Shown: in pieces, positions 18,513-27,665 of the stretch
Position numbering within the stretch: the first letter of the stretch is position 1
Layout: each line of letters opens with the position of its first letter
DNA from: Alphaproteobacteria bacterium
GTDB taxonomy: Bacteria > Pseudomonadota > Alphaproteobacteria > Reyranellales > Reyranellaceae
NCBI GenBank assembly: GCA_017307275.1
Contig: JAFKFK010000010.1
Span: forward strand, 177,218 to 241,217
Direction of reading: 5' to 3'
DNA length: 64,000 nt
Notes under the pieces: model-generated
Databases searched by the model: none
Told to the model about the DNA's origin: nothing
Seen by the model: the letters and a program-made list of their open reading frames with translations, nothing else
Translations under genes and position numbers: made by a program

Positions 18513-18558
18513 CGGCAAGCGGACAACAAAGAAATCCATCAAGTGGGAGGAAGCAACA

Positions 18559-19692
18559 ATGTCATTGTCATCGATCGCGAGGTTGACCGGCGCTGCGGCG
18601 CTGGTCGGTTTGAGCGCCATGGCGGCGCAGGCTCAGACGTCGGGCGAACCGATCAAGATCGGCGCCATCGTGTCGGCCACTGGCGCCGGCGCCGGCCTCG
18701 GCATCCCTGAGCGCAACGGCCTTCTTCTGGCCGAGAAGGACATCAATGCGAAGGGCGGCGTAAAGGGCCGTCCGATCAAGATCATCATCGAGGACGATGC
18801 ATCCAATCCCGATACCGCGCTCAGCAAGGCCAACGACCTGATCTTCGGTCAGAAGGTCGTGGCCCTGCTCGGTCCGTCGCTGACGGCGAGCACCGTGGCA
18901 GTCGGCGGCGTGACGCACCCCAACAAGATTCCGCAGATTGCCTTTACCGGCATCGGTCCGGCCGTCGAGCGCGAGCGCAAGTGCGTGGCGCACGTCCTGC
19001 CGCCGCAGCGCCTGAATGCTCAGGCCCTGCTGGAATATGCCAAGAGCATCAAGGCGACCAAGGTTGGCGTGCTGCACGATGCAGGCTACGGCAACGTAGT
19101 GATGGCCGAGCTGCGACCGCTCGCGGACAAGTACGGTGTGAAGCTGGTGGCGGTCGAGAAGTTCGAGATCGGCGCCACCGACACGACCACGCAGGCCGCC
19201 AAGGTCAAGGCCGCGCAGCCGGAAGCGGTGTTCATCATCGCCACGTCGGCGACGCCGTTCCGCAACGTCAAGCAGATCCAGATCGCCCAGCCGGTGATCG
19301 CGGCGATCGGCTCGTCCTCGTATGAGTACGTAAACGCCATGGGTCCGGCGGCCGACAACATCGCCATTCCCGAATTCGTGGTCGGCGAGGATCCGCTGCC
19401 GCACCAGAAGGCCTTCGTCGACCTCTACAAGCAGACCTACAATTCGACGCCAAAGAACTACGAGGCGGCGGCCTGGGATGCGGCCCACATCATCGCGACG
19501 GCTCTCACCAAGGCCGGCGCCGACGCGACGGGCGAGAAGCTCTGCGAGGCCATGAAGGCCCCCTACACCGGCGTGCTCGCGAACTACAACTTCTCCGCCG
19601 ACGACATGACGGGGATTCCGATCTCGAGCTTCGTCTTCTCGAAGATCGTCGGCGGCAAGTACACCCGCACGCCGTTCCGCGTCGCACAGTAA
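18559..19692 (+). CDS. ABC transporter substrate-binding protein, branched-chain amino acid (LivK) type
   Basis: A 377-residue periplasmic binding protein. GGGAGGA lies before the ATG and a signal peptide (about 1-26, ending MAAQAQT) follows. Peripla_BP_6 features are seen: IKIGAIVSATGAGAGLGIPE near the start, a NPDTALSKANDLI helix and VVALLGPSLTAST. This family also binds aromatic acids, and the neighbouring monooxygenase favours an aromatic ligand. First gene of the five-gene transporter; a strong hairpin separates it from the permease genes. Confidence 0.93.
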   Translation: MSLSSIARLTGAAALVGLSAMAAQAQTSGEPIKIGAIVSATGAGAGLGIPERNGLLLAEKDINAKGGVKGRPIKIIIEDDASNPDTALSKANDLIFGQKVVALLGPSLTASTVAVGGVTHPNKIPQIAFTGIGPAVERERKCVAHVLPPQRLNAQALLEYAKSIKATKVGVLHDAGYGNVVMAELRPLADKYGVKLVAVEKFEIGATDTTTQAAKVKAAQPEAVFIIATSATPFRNVKQIQIAQPVIAAIGSSSYEYVNAMGPAADNIAIPEFVVGEDPLPHQKAFVDLYKQTYNSTPKNYEAAAWDAAHIIATALTKAGADATGEKLCEAMKAPYTGVLANYNFSADDMTGIPISSFVFSKIVGGKYTRTPFRVAQ

Positions 19693-19701
19693 CAACCGTT
19701 C

Positions 19702-19730
19702 GACGGCGCAGGCAGCTCGCCTGCGCCGTC
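19702..19730 (+). terminator. 12-base-pair hairpin between livK-like and livH-like genes
   Basis: GACGGCGCAGGC-AGCTC-GCCTGCGCCGTC forms a perfect 12-bp stem with a five-base loop, ten bases after the binding-protein stop. It has no long T-run (TCTCC follows). Such hairpins commonly stabilise the upstream mRNA and cut transcription into the permease genes, giving excess binding protein. Confidence 0.75.
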
Positions 19731-19755
19731 TCCTTGCCAGCGGAACCGCATTTCA

Positions 19756-20643
19756 ATGACCCTGAGCCTTGTCCTGCAGGCGATCTTCGCCGGCGTGACC
19801 AACGGCATCGTCTATGCCTTCGTCGGCATGGGCCTGTCGGCGATCTTCAAGGGAAGTCGCGTCATCAACGCCATGCAGGGCGAGTTCGCCGTTATCGGCG
19901 CCATGACGACGGTCCTGCTGCTCACCAAATCCGGCTGGCCCTACCCGGCGGCCATCGCCGGCGGCGTGCTCGCCGGCGCGCTGGTCGGTGCCTTCATCGA
20001 GGTCGCCTTCGTCCGCTACATGGCCAAGAAGAACGCGAGCGAAGACAGCTTCCTCCTGCTGACCATCGGCCTCGCCCTGACGCTGTCGGCTTCCATCCTC
20101 TTCTTCATCGGCCGCGACGGCCATCTGCTGCCGCCGATTGGCGGCGAAGGCGTATTGCTCGTCCTCGATGCCGTCATCCAGTTTCACGCCCTGTGGCTGA
20201 TCGCCATCGGCATCGGCGCCACGCTGCTGCTGCGCGCCTTCTGCCATCGCACGACCGTTGGGCTCTCCATGATGGCCGCTTCGATCGACGCCGATGGTGC
20301 GGCGACCACCGGCATCAATGTCGGGCGCATGCGCACCTACACCTTCATCCTGGGTGGCCTGCTCGGCGCCCTGGGCGGCATCCTCGTCACGCCGCTGATC
20401 TCCGTCGACTATACGCTCGGCCTCAACCTCACGCTGAAGGGCTTTGCCGCGGCCGTGCTCGGCGGCCTCACCAATCCGCTGGGGGCCGCCGTCGGCGGCA
20501 TCACGCTCGGGCTGGTCGAGTCGCTGGCCATCATCGGCATCTCGTCGAGCTACAAGGACGTGGTCGCCTTCTCGGTGCTGATCATCATCATGATCCTCAT
20601 GCCGAACGGCATCCTGGGCCGCGCCGGCCGGCGGGGAGGATGA
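19756..20643 (+). CDS. Branched-chain amino acid-type ABC transporter permease (LivH)
   Basis: A 295-residue inner-membrane permease with about eight hydrophobic helices. LivH-type features: an N-terminal LQAIFAGVTNGIVYAFVGMG stretch, RVINAMQGEFAVIGAM and the C-terminal loop NLTLKGFAAAVLGGLTNPLGA contacting the ATPase. Its TGA overlaps or abuts the livM-like start. Substrate is set by the binding protein at 18559. Confidence 0.93.
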   Translation: MTLSLVLQAIFAGVTNGIVYAFVGMGLSAIFKGSRVINAMQGEFAVIGAMTTVLLLTKSGWPYPAAIAGGVLAGALVGAFIEVAFVRYMAKKNASEDSFLLLTIGLALTLSASILFFIGRDGHLLPPIGGEGVLLVLDAVIQFHALWLIAIGIGATLLLRAFCHRTTVGLSMMAASIDADGAATTGINVGRMRTYTFILGGLLGALGGILVTPLISVDYTLGLNLTLKGFAAAVLGGLTNPLGAAVGGITLGLVESLAIIGISSSYKDVVAFSVLIIIMILMPNGILGRAGRRGG

Positions 20644-20645
20644 CC

Positions 20646-21599
20646 ATGCAGTCCCGCCTCCTCTGGATCGCCGTCGCGCTCGTCATCTGGGCGGCATTGC
20701 CCTTCTTCGTGCCGCGTAACATCGCCGACCTGCTGGTCTTCACCGGCATCTACACGATTGCCGGTCTCGGCATCGGCCTGCTGCTTGGGCATTGCGGCAT
20801 CGTCAACCTGGCACAGGCCACCTTCTATGGCCTCGGTGCCTATGCCAGCGCCTACTGCACGGTGATGATGGGCCTGCCGAGCATTGTCGGTTTCGTCGCC
20901 GGTGCTGCCATCAGCATGGCGCTCGCCTACGTGATCGGCCGGCCGATCCTGCGCCTCACGGGGTACTTTCTCGCTCTGGGCACGCTGGCGTTGAGCGCCA
21001 TCGCCAGCGCCTTGTTCTTCGAATGGGATTGGCTCACCGGCGGCACGCTGGGCATCGGCGGCATCCCCAAGCTCAACCTGTTCGGGTTCGTTCTCGACCG
21101 GCCGTCGCGCTACTACTTCTTCGTCTGGATCGTGGCCTTTGCCTGCATGGCGGCGGCGCACAATCTCGTCGACAGCCGCAGCGGCCTGATGCTGCGCGCC
21201 ATGCGCGATTCGAGCACCGCCGCCGCCGCGCTGTCGGTCGACCTGCAGTCGCTGCGAACGCGGGTCTTCGTGGTCTGCGCCCTGTTCGGCAGTCTCGCGG
21301 GCAGCCTGTTCGCCCATCATGCCTCGTTCGTCAGCACGCAGAGCTTCGGCGTCGACCGCTCCATCAGTTTCCTCCTGATCCCGGTGATCGGCGGCGCCAC
21401 ATCCATCCCCGGGATCGTCGTCGGCGCCCTGTTCGTGACCTTCCTGCCGGAGTTCCTGAGCAAACTGGGCGATATCCACCAGATCCTCTTTGGCCTCGCC
21501 CTCGTCGCCGTCGTCGTCCTCCTGCCCGACGGATTGATGGGCGCCTTCGGTCGTCTCCGGACGCGGCTTGCCGCTCGGCAGGGCAACCATGCCCGCTAA
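20646..21599 (+). CDS. Branched-chain amino acid-type ABC transporter permease (LivM)
   Basis: A 317-residue second permease with about nine hydrophobic helices. I prefer the ATG at 20646 (MQSRLLWIAVAL), six bases after GGGGAGG; the ATG at 20640 overlapping the upstream TGA is also possible. LivM signatures: GLGIGLLLGHCGIVNLAQAT and DSRSGLMLRAMRDSSTAAAA. Forms a heterodimer with the preceding permease. Its stop overlaps the following ATPase gene by eleven bases. Confidence 0.92.
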   Translation: MQSRLLWIAVALVIWAALPFFVPRNIADLLVFTGIYTIAGLGIGLLLGHCGIVNLAQATFYGLGAYASAYCTVMMGLPSIVGFVAGAAISMALAYVIGRPILRLTGYFLALGTLALSAIASALFFEWDWLTGGTLGIGGIPKLNLFGFVLDRPSRYYFFVWIVAFACMAAAHNLVDSRSGLMLRAMRDSSTAAAALSVDLQSLRTRVFVVCALFGSLAGSLFAHHASFVSTQSFGVDRSISFLLIPVIGGATSIPGIVVGALFVTFLPEFLSKLGDIHQILFGLALVAVVVLLPDGLMGAFGRLRTRLAARQGNHAR

Positions 21600-22350
21600 C
21601 GCCATCCTCGCCCTGAAGGAAGTCGGCCACTCGTTCGGCGGCCTCGCTGTGCTGCGGTCCGTCACGTTCGACGTCCCGGAAGGCGGCATCATTGGCCTGA
21701 TCGGGCCCAACGGCTCGGGCAAGACGACGCTCTTCAACATTGTGAGCGGCTATATCCGCCCACTCGCCGGCGCGATCACCTATCAAGGCGCTCCGCTCGT
21801 TCGCGAGTCGATCCAGCGGCGCGGTACGGCGGGGCTCGTACGCACCTTCCAGACTCCCCAGGTCTTCGAGCAGATGACCGTGCTCGAAAACATCATGGTG
21901 GGGTGCACCAAGCTCACTCGCACGACGATGCTGCAGGACCTGCTGCGCACCCCGGCGGCTCGCGGACAGATGCGTGAGATCCGGCAGCGTGCCGAGGCCG
22001 CCTGCGAGCGCTTTCAACTCGGTAACCTGCGCGATCTGCCGGCCGCCAGCCTGACGGCCGGGCAGCGCCGCATCCTCGAGATCGCGCGTGCGGTCGTGGG
22101 CGAGCCGCGCCTCCTGCTGCTCGACGAACCTTCGTCCGGCCTCAATGCGCAGGAAATCGAGAATCTGCGCGAGTGGATTGTGCGCCTGAACGAACAGGGC
22201 ATTACGGTCCTGCTCGTCTCGCACGACATGGGCCTCATGACGGTGGCCCGCACCGTGCACACGCTCTACTTCGGCGAGATCATCGCCAGCGGCGACATGG
22301 CTGCAATCCAGCGAGACCCGCGGGTCCGCGAAGTCTATCTCGGGGTCTGA
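21589..22350 (+). CDS. ABC transporter ATP-binding protein (LivG)
   Basis: A 253-residue ATPase. Walker A GPNGSGKT lies about 35-45 residues in, and Walker B LLLLDEPSSGL near the middle is preceded by a signature stretch LTAGQRRILEIARA. The signature LTAGQ replaces the usual LSGGQ, a known LivG variation. It starts inside the end of livM and is followed two bases later by livF. Confidence 0.93.
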   Translation: MPANAILALKEVGHSFGGLAVLRSVTFDVPEGGIIGLIGPNGSGKTTLFNIVSGYIRPLAGAITYQGAPLVRESIQRRGTAGLVRTFQTPQVFEQMTVLENIMVGCTKLTRTTMLQDLLRTPAARGQMREIRQRAEAACERFQLGNLRDLPAASLTAGQRRILEIARAVVGEPRLLLLDEPSSGLNAQEIENLREWIVRLNEQGITVLLVSHDMGLMTVARTVHTLYFGEIIASGDMAAIQRDPRVREVYLGV

Positions 22351-22352
22351 TC

Positions 22353-23069
22353 GTGCTGGAAGTGACCTCCGTTTCCGCCGGCTACGGCGCCCTCACCGTC
22401 CTGAACGACATCTCCCTCAAGGTCGACGATGGCGAGGCCGTCGCGCTGGTCGGTGCGAATGGCGCGGGCAAGACCACGCTCGTGCGCACAATCTGCGGCC
22501 TCCTGCGCGCGCGCAGCGGGCGTATCGTCAAGAACGGCACGGATGTCACCTCGGCGCCGCCCCATGACCTCGCACGGCACGGCCTTGCCGTCGTGCTCGA
22601 GAATCGCCGCCTGTTCGGCGAGCTGTCGGTCCGCGAGAACCTCGTTCTGGCGGAGACGGTCGGTCGCAAGGTCCGACGCGGCAACATGCGCTTCACATGG
22701 GACGAAGTGACGGCGCTGTTCCCCGTCGTGAAGGAACGCCTCGACTCTCCCGTCGAGCTGTTGAGCGGCGGCCAGCAGCAGATGGTTGCGATCGCCCGGG
22801 CGCTGCTCCTGCAGCCCGACCTGCTAATCATGGACGAGCCTTCGACCGGCCTTGCGCCCAAGGTCGTGAAGGACATCCTGCTCGTGATCAAAGCCCTTCG
22901 CGAACGGGGCATGGGCCTTCTGCTGATCGAGCAGAATGTCGGCATCGCGGCCGAGATCACCGACCGCGCCTATGTCATGGCCGTCGGAAGCATCGTTCAC
23001 GAGGTCGGACCAGGCGAATGGCAGTCCTTCCTCAAGGACGAGCGCCTGATACGGGCCTATCTCGGATAG
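22353..23069 (+). CDS. ABC transporter ATP-binding protein (LivF)
   Basis: A 238-residue ATPase from a GTG start (MLEVTSVSAGYG). Walker A GANGAGKTT, signature LLSGGQQQMVAIARAL and Walker B LLIMDEPSTGLAPK are all intact, and the EQNVGIAAEITDRAYVM switch region is typical of LivF. It ends the transporter operon, 16 bases from the convergent NRPS gene end, with no clear terminator between. Confidence 0.93.
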   Translation: MLEVTSVSAGYGALTVLNDISLKVDDGEAVALVGANGAGKTTLVRTICGLLRARSGRIVKNGTDVTSAPPHDLARHGLAVVLENRRLFGELSVRENLVLAETVGRKVRRGNMRFTWDEVTALFPVVKERLDSPVELLSGGQQQMVAIARALLLQPDLLIMDEPSTGLAPKVVKDILLVIKALRERGMGLLLIEQNVGIAAEITDRAYVMAVGSIVHEVGPGEWQSFLKDERLIRAYLG

Positions 23070-23085
23070 AATCCTCGGCGACAGA

Positions 23086-26000
23086 CTAGAGGAGCATGCC
23101 GCGGATCGTCTCCTGCATGAGCGAGGCGATGCGTTCGACCGACCCGACCCGATGATTTGGCCGCGTGTAGAACAGCTTCATCCGGAAGCAGCCGTCCATG
23201 ACGTAGGCGTAGACGTGCAGGTGATAGTCGGCCTGGTTTTCAGCCGCGACTGTGTCCGGCAGATCCATCAGCGAAGGCGCCGTCGGCTGAAACAGCGTCC
23301 CGTCGTAGTTCTCCTCCCAGACGTCCCCGATGTACTGAAAGAGTGTCTTCACCTGGTCGAAACGCGCCAGTTCGTTAGTACGTGGATCGTCCGAGAAATA
23401 GCGCAGGGCGCTGTGCGCCAGGCCGTTGTCGGGGATGGCGCGATACTGTTCGGCCGTCCTGCCGAGCACCTGCGCCAGCGCCTCAGGCCCTTCGAGCGGT
23501 CCATTGGGCAGGCGCACGGTGATGGGCGTGTGGGTGATGAACCATCCGACCGTTCGCGAGACGTCGGTGCCGGGGATGCAGGTTTCACGGCCGTGCGCCA
23601 CCTTGTGAAAGACAAGGTTGCGCTGGCCCGAAATCCGGTGGGCCGTGAGCGCGAGGCCAGCCACGATGGCGTGGATCAGCGTCGGCTGGAACCCGCCCAC
23701 CAGGCGGCCACGGATATCGTTGACCTCGTCGCGCGACAGGATCTCGAAGCCGAGGAGATCGATGTCGCGTTGCAGGGCACTGGCATCGGCATCGTCTTCG
23801 GGAAACGGACGGACGTCGCGCGCCTGCTCCAGCCAGTAGGCCCATTGAGCTTCGGCGGCCGGCCCCCGCGTGTAATCGACGACCCGGTCGACCCACTGAT
23901 GGAAGGGCGTCGTCCGCGCGGGCAGAACCGGACGACGGTCGGCCGCAAGCGCCGTATAGGCCGTGCGCAGATCTTCCAGCGTGATCTGCAACGACATGGC
24001 GTCGGTGACGAGCTCATGCATCGTGAAGAAAAGATGATGGTTCGTCCCCGCCGGATCCTCGAACAGGCCGACCGTCATGACGGGGCCTTTGTCGATGTCG
24101 AGCGAGTCATGCAGGGCCGCGACCTGCTTCTTGATGAAGGCGAGCCGAGCCCCCTCGTCGCCGGTCGGCAACCGGAAGGCATGGATCGGCACGTCGAACA
24201 CATCGGGACCAGTCTCGTAGTACTGGTGAAATTCACCGTCGGCCGAGCGGCGGAAACGCAACCTCAGCGCATGGTGGTGCTCGATCACGACGCGGAGCGC
24301 CTGCCGGAGGATCGATGGATCGAGCAACGTCGGCAGCCGCGCGATGAACCCGACATTGAACTTGTTGGGGTTCGGGCGGGCCCAGGTGAAGTAGTAGCGC
24401 TGCATCGGGCTGAGCGGCGCGTCCCCTTCAGGCACGGATGTGTCGATCTCAAGCGCCTGTGCCGACCGGGCGCGGCGCGCCAACGCTTCGAGTGTCGGGT
24501 GCTCGTAGAGGTCGCGTGGCGTCAGTGCATAGCCTGCCTCCCGCGCGAGAAGGCTTACGCGGAAGGTAAGGAGCGAATCGCCGCCCAGCTCGAAGAAGTC
24601 GTCCGTGATGCTCACCGATCTGACGCCGAGCGTTTCGCGCCAGATGCGAACCATGTCCTCCTCCACGGAATCCCGGGGAGCGACGATGTTCTGCCGAACG
24701 TCGAAATCGGGCGGCAGACGAAGGCTTCGGCGATCCAGCTTGCCGTTGGGCAGGCGCGGCAGATCGTCGGCCAATGCCACGAAGTGGGACGGCACCATGT
24801 AAGGAACGAGCCGCTGGCTCAGGAAGTCGCGCAGGGCCGACGGTTCCAGATCGGTGGTATCGGCGCCCGGGCTGCGAACATAGAAGGCGACGAGTTGGCG
24901 TCCCCCTTCGGTATCGATCGCACTCACCGCACAATCCCGGACGGCGGGATGGGCGGCCAGGGTCGTCTCGATCTCGCCGGGTTCGATGCGGAAGCCGCGC
25001 AGCTTGATCTGAAAGTCGCGCCGGCCGATGTAGTCGATCTCGCCGTCGGGGCGCAGCGACACCAGGTCTCCCGAGCGGAACAAGCGGACGTGCTCTGCTT
25101 CCGCCGCCGTCGCGAAGGGATTCTGGATGAACTTCTCGGCCGTCAGGCCGGGATTGTTGTGATAGCCGCGTGCGAGCCCCGGACCAGAGACGCAAAGCTC
25201 GCCCGGCTCGCCGGCAGCGACCGGCCGTAGCTCCTCGTCGAGCACATGAACGCGCATCCGGCCGAGCGCCTTGCCGATGGAGACGATCTTGCCCTTCAGT
25301 GCGTCCGGACCGACCACGCAGCAGGTGGCGTCGGCCGCCATCTCCGAGGAACCATAGAGGTTGAGCACGGTGGCATTTGGCGCCAGCTCGCCGATGCGCC
25401 GGCTAAGGGTGCTGGGCAGCAGCTCGCCGGACGAGGTGACATAGCGCAACGCATCGAGACGCGTGCCGGTATGGCGGGCGGCATCGATCAGGGCGGCCAG
25501 GAGCGACGGCACGACGATGACCCGGGTGACGCGCCGCTTGGCCAGCAAGTCGAGAAGCGCCAGCGGATCGCGCGCCGTGACGTCGTCGGCGATGACACTG
25601 GGAATGCCCTTCAGCAGGCCGCCGAACATCTCCCATACCGAGTCAACGAAGTTCAGCGCGGTCTTGTTGCAACACAGCTCGTCGGCAGCGAAAGGGAACG
25701 CTTCCCACATCCACTCGAACCGGCTGAGCATGGCCCGATGAGGGCCGAGGACGCCCTTGGGCGTTCCCGTGGAGCCGGAGGTGTAGAACACATAGGCCAA
25801 CGGGTCGGCATGCCCTTCGGCGGGGCGCCGGTCAGGCCGTCGTTGGACGGTGGACGACGCGGTGACCAGAATCTCGTCGAGGCAAAGCGTCCCGGCCGGC
25901 GCGTCAGTGAGGAAGAAGAGCTTGTCGAGCAGTGGACGCGTCGTCAGGACCAGCGGCGCCGCCGTGTCCCCCAGCATGAACTTCAGCCGGTTTTCCGGAT

Positions 26001-26286
26001 AAGACGGATCGAGCGGAACCCAAGCGCCACCTGCCTTGAGGATACCCAATGTGCCGGCCGTCGCCTCGATTCCGCGCCCAAGCGCCAGGCCGATCATAGT
26101 ATCCGGCGGCAGGATCGCGTCCGGCGGCAGGCCGCGGCGCGCAAGGATGGCCTGGGCGATGACCTCGGCGGCGCGATCCAGCCCGGCAAAGCTGATGCTC
26201 CGCTCTCCCGAGTACAGGGCGGTGGCGTCCGGCGTCCGGTCGGCGGCCTCTTCGAAGAGGCGATGGATCAACTTCGGTGTCGGCAC
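23086..26286 (-). CDS. Single-module NRPS (A-PCP-C/E-like), predicted beta-alanine activating
   Basis: A 1,066-residue protein from a GTG start after AAGGAG. The adenylation domain (about 8-525) has YTSGSTGTPKG at 168-178, the acyl-carrier domain (about 535-610) has the phosphopantetheine serine S571 in LGGDS, and a condensation/epimerisation-like domain (about 622-1060) follows. No thioesterase. Aligning A-domain core motifs by eye to GrsA gives specificity residues V214, D215, W218, V258, T284, S286, L310, A318, D319, K516, nearly the beta-alanine code VDWVISLADK as I recall it. The usual Asp235 position is Val, typical of beta-amino-acid activation. The C/E-domain HHxxxDG motif is changed to H757-E-L-V-T-D-A, lacking the second, catalytic His. 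It ends the sugar operon, three bases after the MFS gene; the product may be a beta-alanyl amide. Confidence 0.88.
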   Translation of the reverse strand: MPTPKLIHRLFEEAADRTPDATALYSGERSISFAGLDRAAEVIAQAILARRGLPPDAILPPDTMIGLALGRGIEATAGTLGILKAGGAWVPLDPSYPENRLKFMLGDTAAPLVLTTRPLLDKLFFLTDAPAGTLCLDEILVTASSTVQRRPDRRPAEGHADPLAYVFYTSGSTGTPKGVLGPHRAMLSRFEWMWEAFPFAADELCCNKTALNFVDSVWEMFGGLLKGIPSVIADDVTARDPLALLDLLAKRRVTRVIVVPSLLAALIDAARHTGTRLDALRYVTSSGELLPSTLSRRIGELAPNATVLNLYGSSEMAADATCCVVGPDALKGKIVSIGKALGRMRVHVLDEELRPVAAGEPGELCVSGPGLARGYHNNPGLTAEKFIQNPFATAAEAEHVRLFRSGDLVSLRPDGEIDYIGRRDFQIKLRGFRIEPGEIETTLAAHPAVRDCAVSAIDTEGGRQLVAFYVRSPGADTTDLEPSALRDFLSQRLVPYMVPSHFVALADDLPRLPNGKLDRRSLRLPPDFDVRQNIVAPRDSVEEDMVRIWRETLGVRSVSITDDFFELGGDSLLTFRVSLLAREAGYALTPRDLYEHPTLEALARRARSAQALEIDTSVPEGDAPLSPMQRYYFTWARPNPNKFNVGFIARLPTLLDPSILRQALRVVIEHHHALRLRFRRSADGEFHQYYETGPDVFDVPIHAFRLPTGDEGARLAFIKKQVAALHDSLDIDKGPVMTVGLFEDPAGTNHHLFFTMHELVTDAMSLQITLEDLRTAYTALAADRRPVLPARTTPFHQWVDRVVDYTRGPAAEAQWAYWLEQARDVRPFPEDDADASALQRDIDLLGFEILSRDEVNDIRGRLVGGFQPTLIHAIVAGLALTAHRISGQRNLVFHKVAHGRETCIPGTDVSRTVGWFITHTPITVRLPNGPLEGPEALAQVLGRTAEQYRAIPDNGLAHSALRYFSDDPRTNELARFDQVKTLFQYIGDVWEENYDGTLFQPTAPSLMDLPDTVAAENQADYHLHVYAYVMDGCFRMKLFYTRPNHRVGSVERIASLMQETIRGMLL

Positions 26287-26289
26287 CGA

Positions 26290-27546
26290 TCATTCTCCTT
26301 TGAGCTGTGCAACCGATTGCACGGGCCGCATCGTGGCGAGGCCAGCGCTTGCGAGCATGGCGACGAGGGCCAGGACGAACGGAGCCATGTAGTCCAAGCC
26401 GCTGAGCACGCCGGCGACGATGGACGAACTGCCCCAGGCGAGCGCCGTGACGGAAATGGATATTCCCAGGATCCACCCCTGCCGGTCGCTTTCGACGGCA
26501 TCTGAGAACTGGGTGATGATGGCGCCGTAGGCAATGGACACGACGGTCGCCAAGGGGAAGGCGATGGCCCATTGCACGTTGAGATCGTGCGACCAGAACG
26601 ACACCACCATGAGCGCAGCCGTGCCCCAGAGGCTCCACGCTGCAATCGTCCGCGCCGCGACACGCTTCTGCAGCCACGGCAGGCAAAGGCCATAGGCGGC
26701 ACAGAAGCCAACGCCGAGAAGCCCCATCATCAGCGAGACCGTGCCGGCATCCACGTCGAAGCGTTCGAAAAGAAGGGACGGCAGAAACAGGAAATAGGCG
26801 CCCCACGCCACCTGCATGCAGGCGAATATCACAACGATCCGCCGGATCACCGGATCGACAAGTGCTGCCCGGAACCCCCGCACGCCCATCAGCAGGTCGA
26901 CGTCCTTGAGGGCCATCCGCTGAACCTGCGCCCGCGCGGGTTCCCGGTACCACAGCACGATCAGTGCCACGGCGAGCAGCGCGAGCAAGGCGGTGACGCC
27001 GATCGGTATGGTGAAGTCGACCACGGATGGCCGTTCGGCGTGCGCCATGGCACCGCCGATCAACGGGCCCAGGATGAAGCCGACCGAAGAGGCGAACAGG
27101 CAAAAGCTGAGCGCCAGCGGCTTCGTCTCCTCGTTGCTCTGATCGACGGCTGCGGCCTGGGCGACGGCCTGACTGCCTGCCATGGCGCCTCCCAGGATGC
27201 GGCCGAGCAGCAGAAGGGCCACGATGTTGAACAGAATGGCGCCGCCGATCAGCACGAAGCTTGCCGCCACCCCGATCAGGCACGCGACCAGGACGGGACG
27301 CCGGCCTATGCGGTCCGATATCTCGCCCAGGACCGGCGCCATATAGAGCATCATCAGCTCGAAGACGCCCAGCGATACGCCGTAGACGATATAGCGGACG
27401 CTCTGGCCCTGCCCCGTCATGAGAATCGGATTGTCGCTCACCAGTGCGGCGGCAAGGACCGGCACGACGATTGTGTAGCTGATGCTGTCGATCAGGATTG
27501 CGGCCAACAGCGGCACCAGACGGAGGACGAAGTGCACGGTCGTCAC
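26290..27546 (-). CDS. MFS efflux transporter (TetA/drug-proton antiporter type)
   Basis: A 418-residue permease with 12 hydrophobic segments. I prefer the GTG at 27546 (MTTVHFVLRLVPLLAAILID), preceded by CGAGGG; an in-frame GTG at 27564 is directly preceded by GGGGA and is possible. The motif A loop GEISDRIGRRP follows helix 2, and helix 5 carries the GFILGPLIGGAMA stretch typical of 12-helix drug exporters. The NRPS gene starts three bases after its stop, so it is a natural candidate to export the NRPS product. Substrate unknown. Confidence 0.87.
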   Translation of the reverse strand: MTTVHFVLRLVPLLAAILIDSISYTIVVPVLAAALVSDNPILMTGQGQSVRYIVYGVSLGVFELMMLYMAPVLGEISDRIGRRPVLVACLIGVAASFVLIGGAILFNIVALLLLGRILGGAMAGSQAVAQAAAVDQSNEETKPLALSFCLFASSVGFILGPLIGGAMAHAERPSVVDFTIPIGVTALLALLAVALIVLWYREPARAQVQRMALKDVDLLMGVRGFRAALVDPVIRRIVVIFACMQVAWGAYFLFLPSLLFERFDVDAGTVSLMMGLLGVGFCAAYGLCLPWLQKRVAARTIAAWSLWGTAALMVVSFWSHDLNVQWAIAFPLATVVSIAYGAIITQFSDAVESDRQGWILGISISVTALAWGSSSIVAGVLSGLDYMAPFVLALVAMLASAGLATMRPVQSVAQLKGE

Positions 27547-27665
27547 GGCGAGACCCTCGCACACTCCCCAAGCCAGCCGATCCCGAAGCAGTCGTCAGTC
27601 AGCAGATGCAACGCGTCGCTATGGTAAAGCGCGACGCGTGCAATCCATTGCCGGCCGGCGACCAC

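Noticed and set aside
23152..25230. 692-codon plus-strand frame opposite the NRPS gene
   Set aside because: NRPS core motifs are intact on the minus strand; this frame has no motif and extreme Arg/Val/Asp bias.
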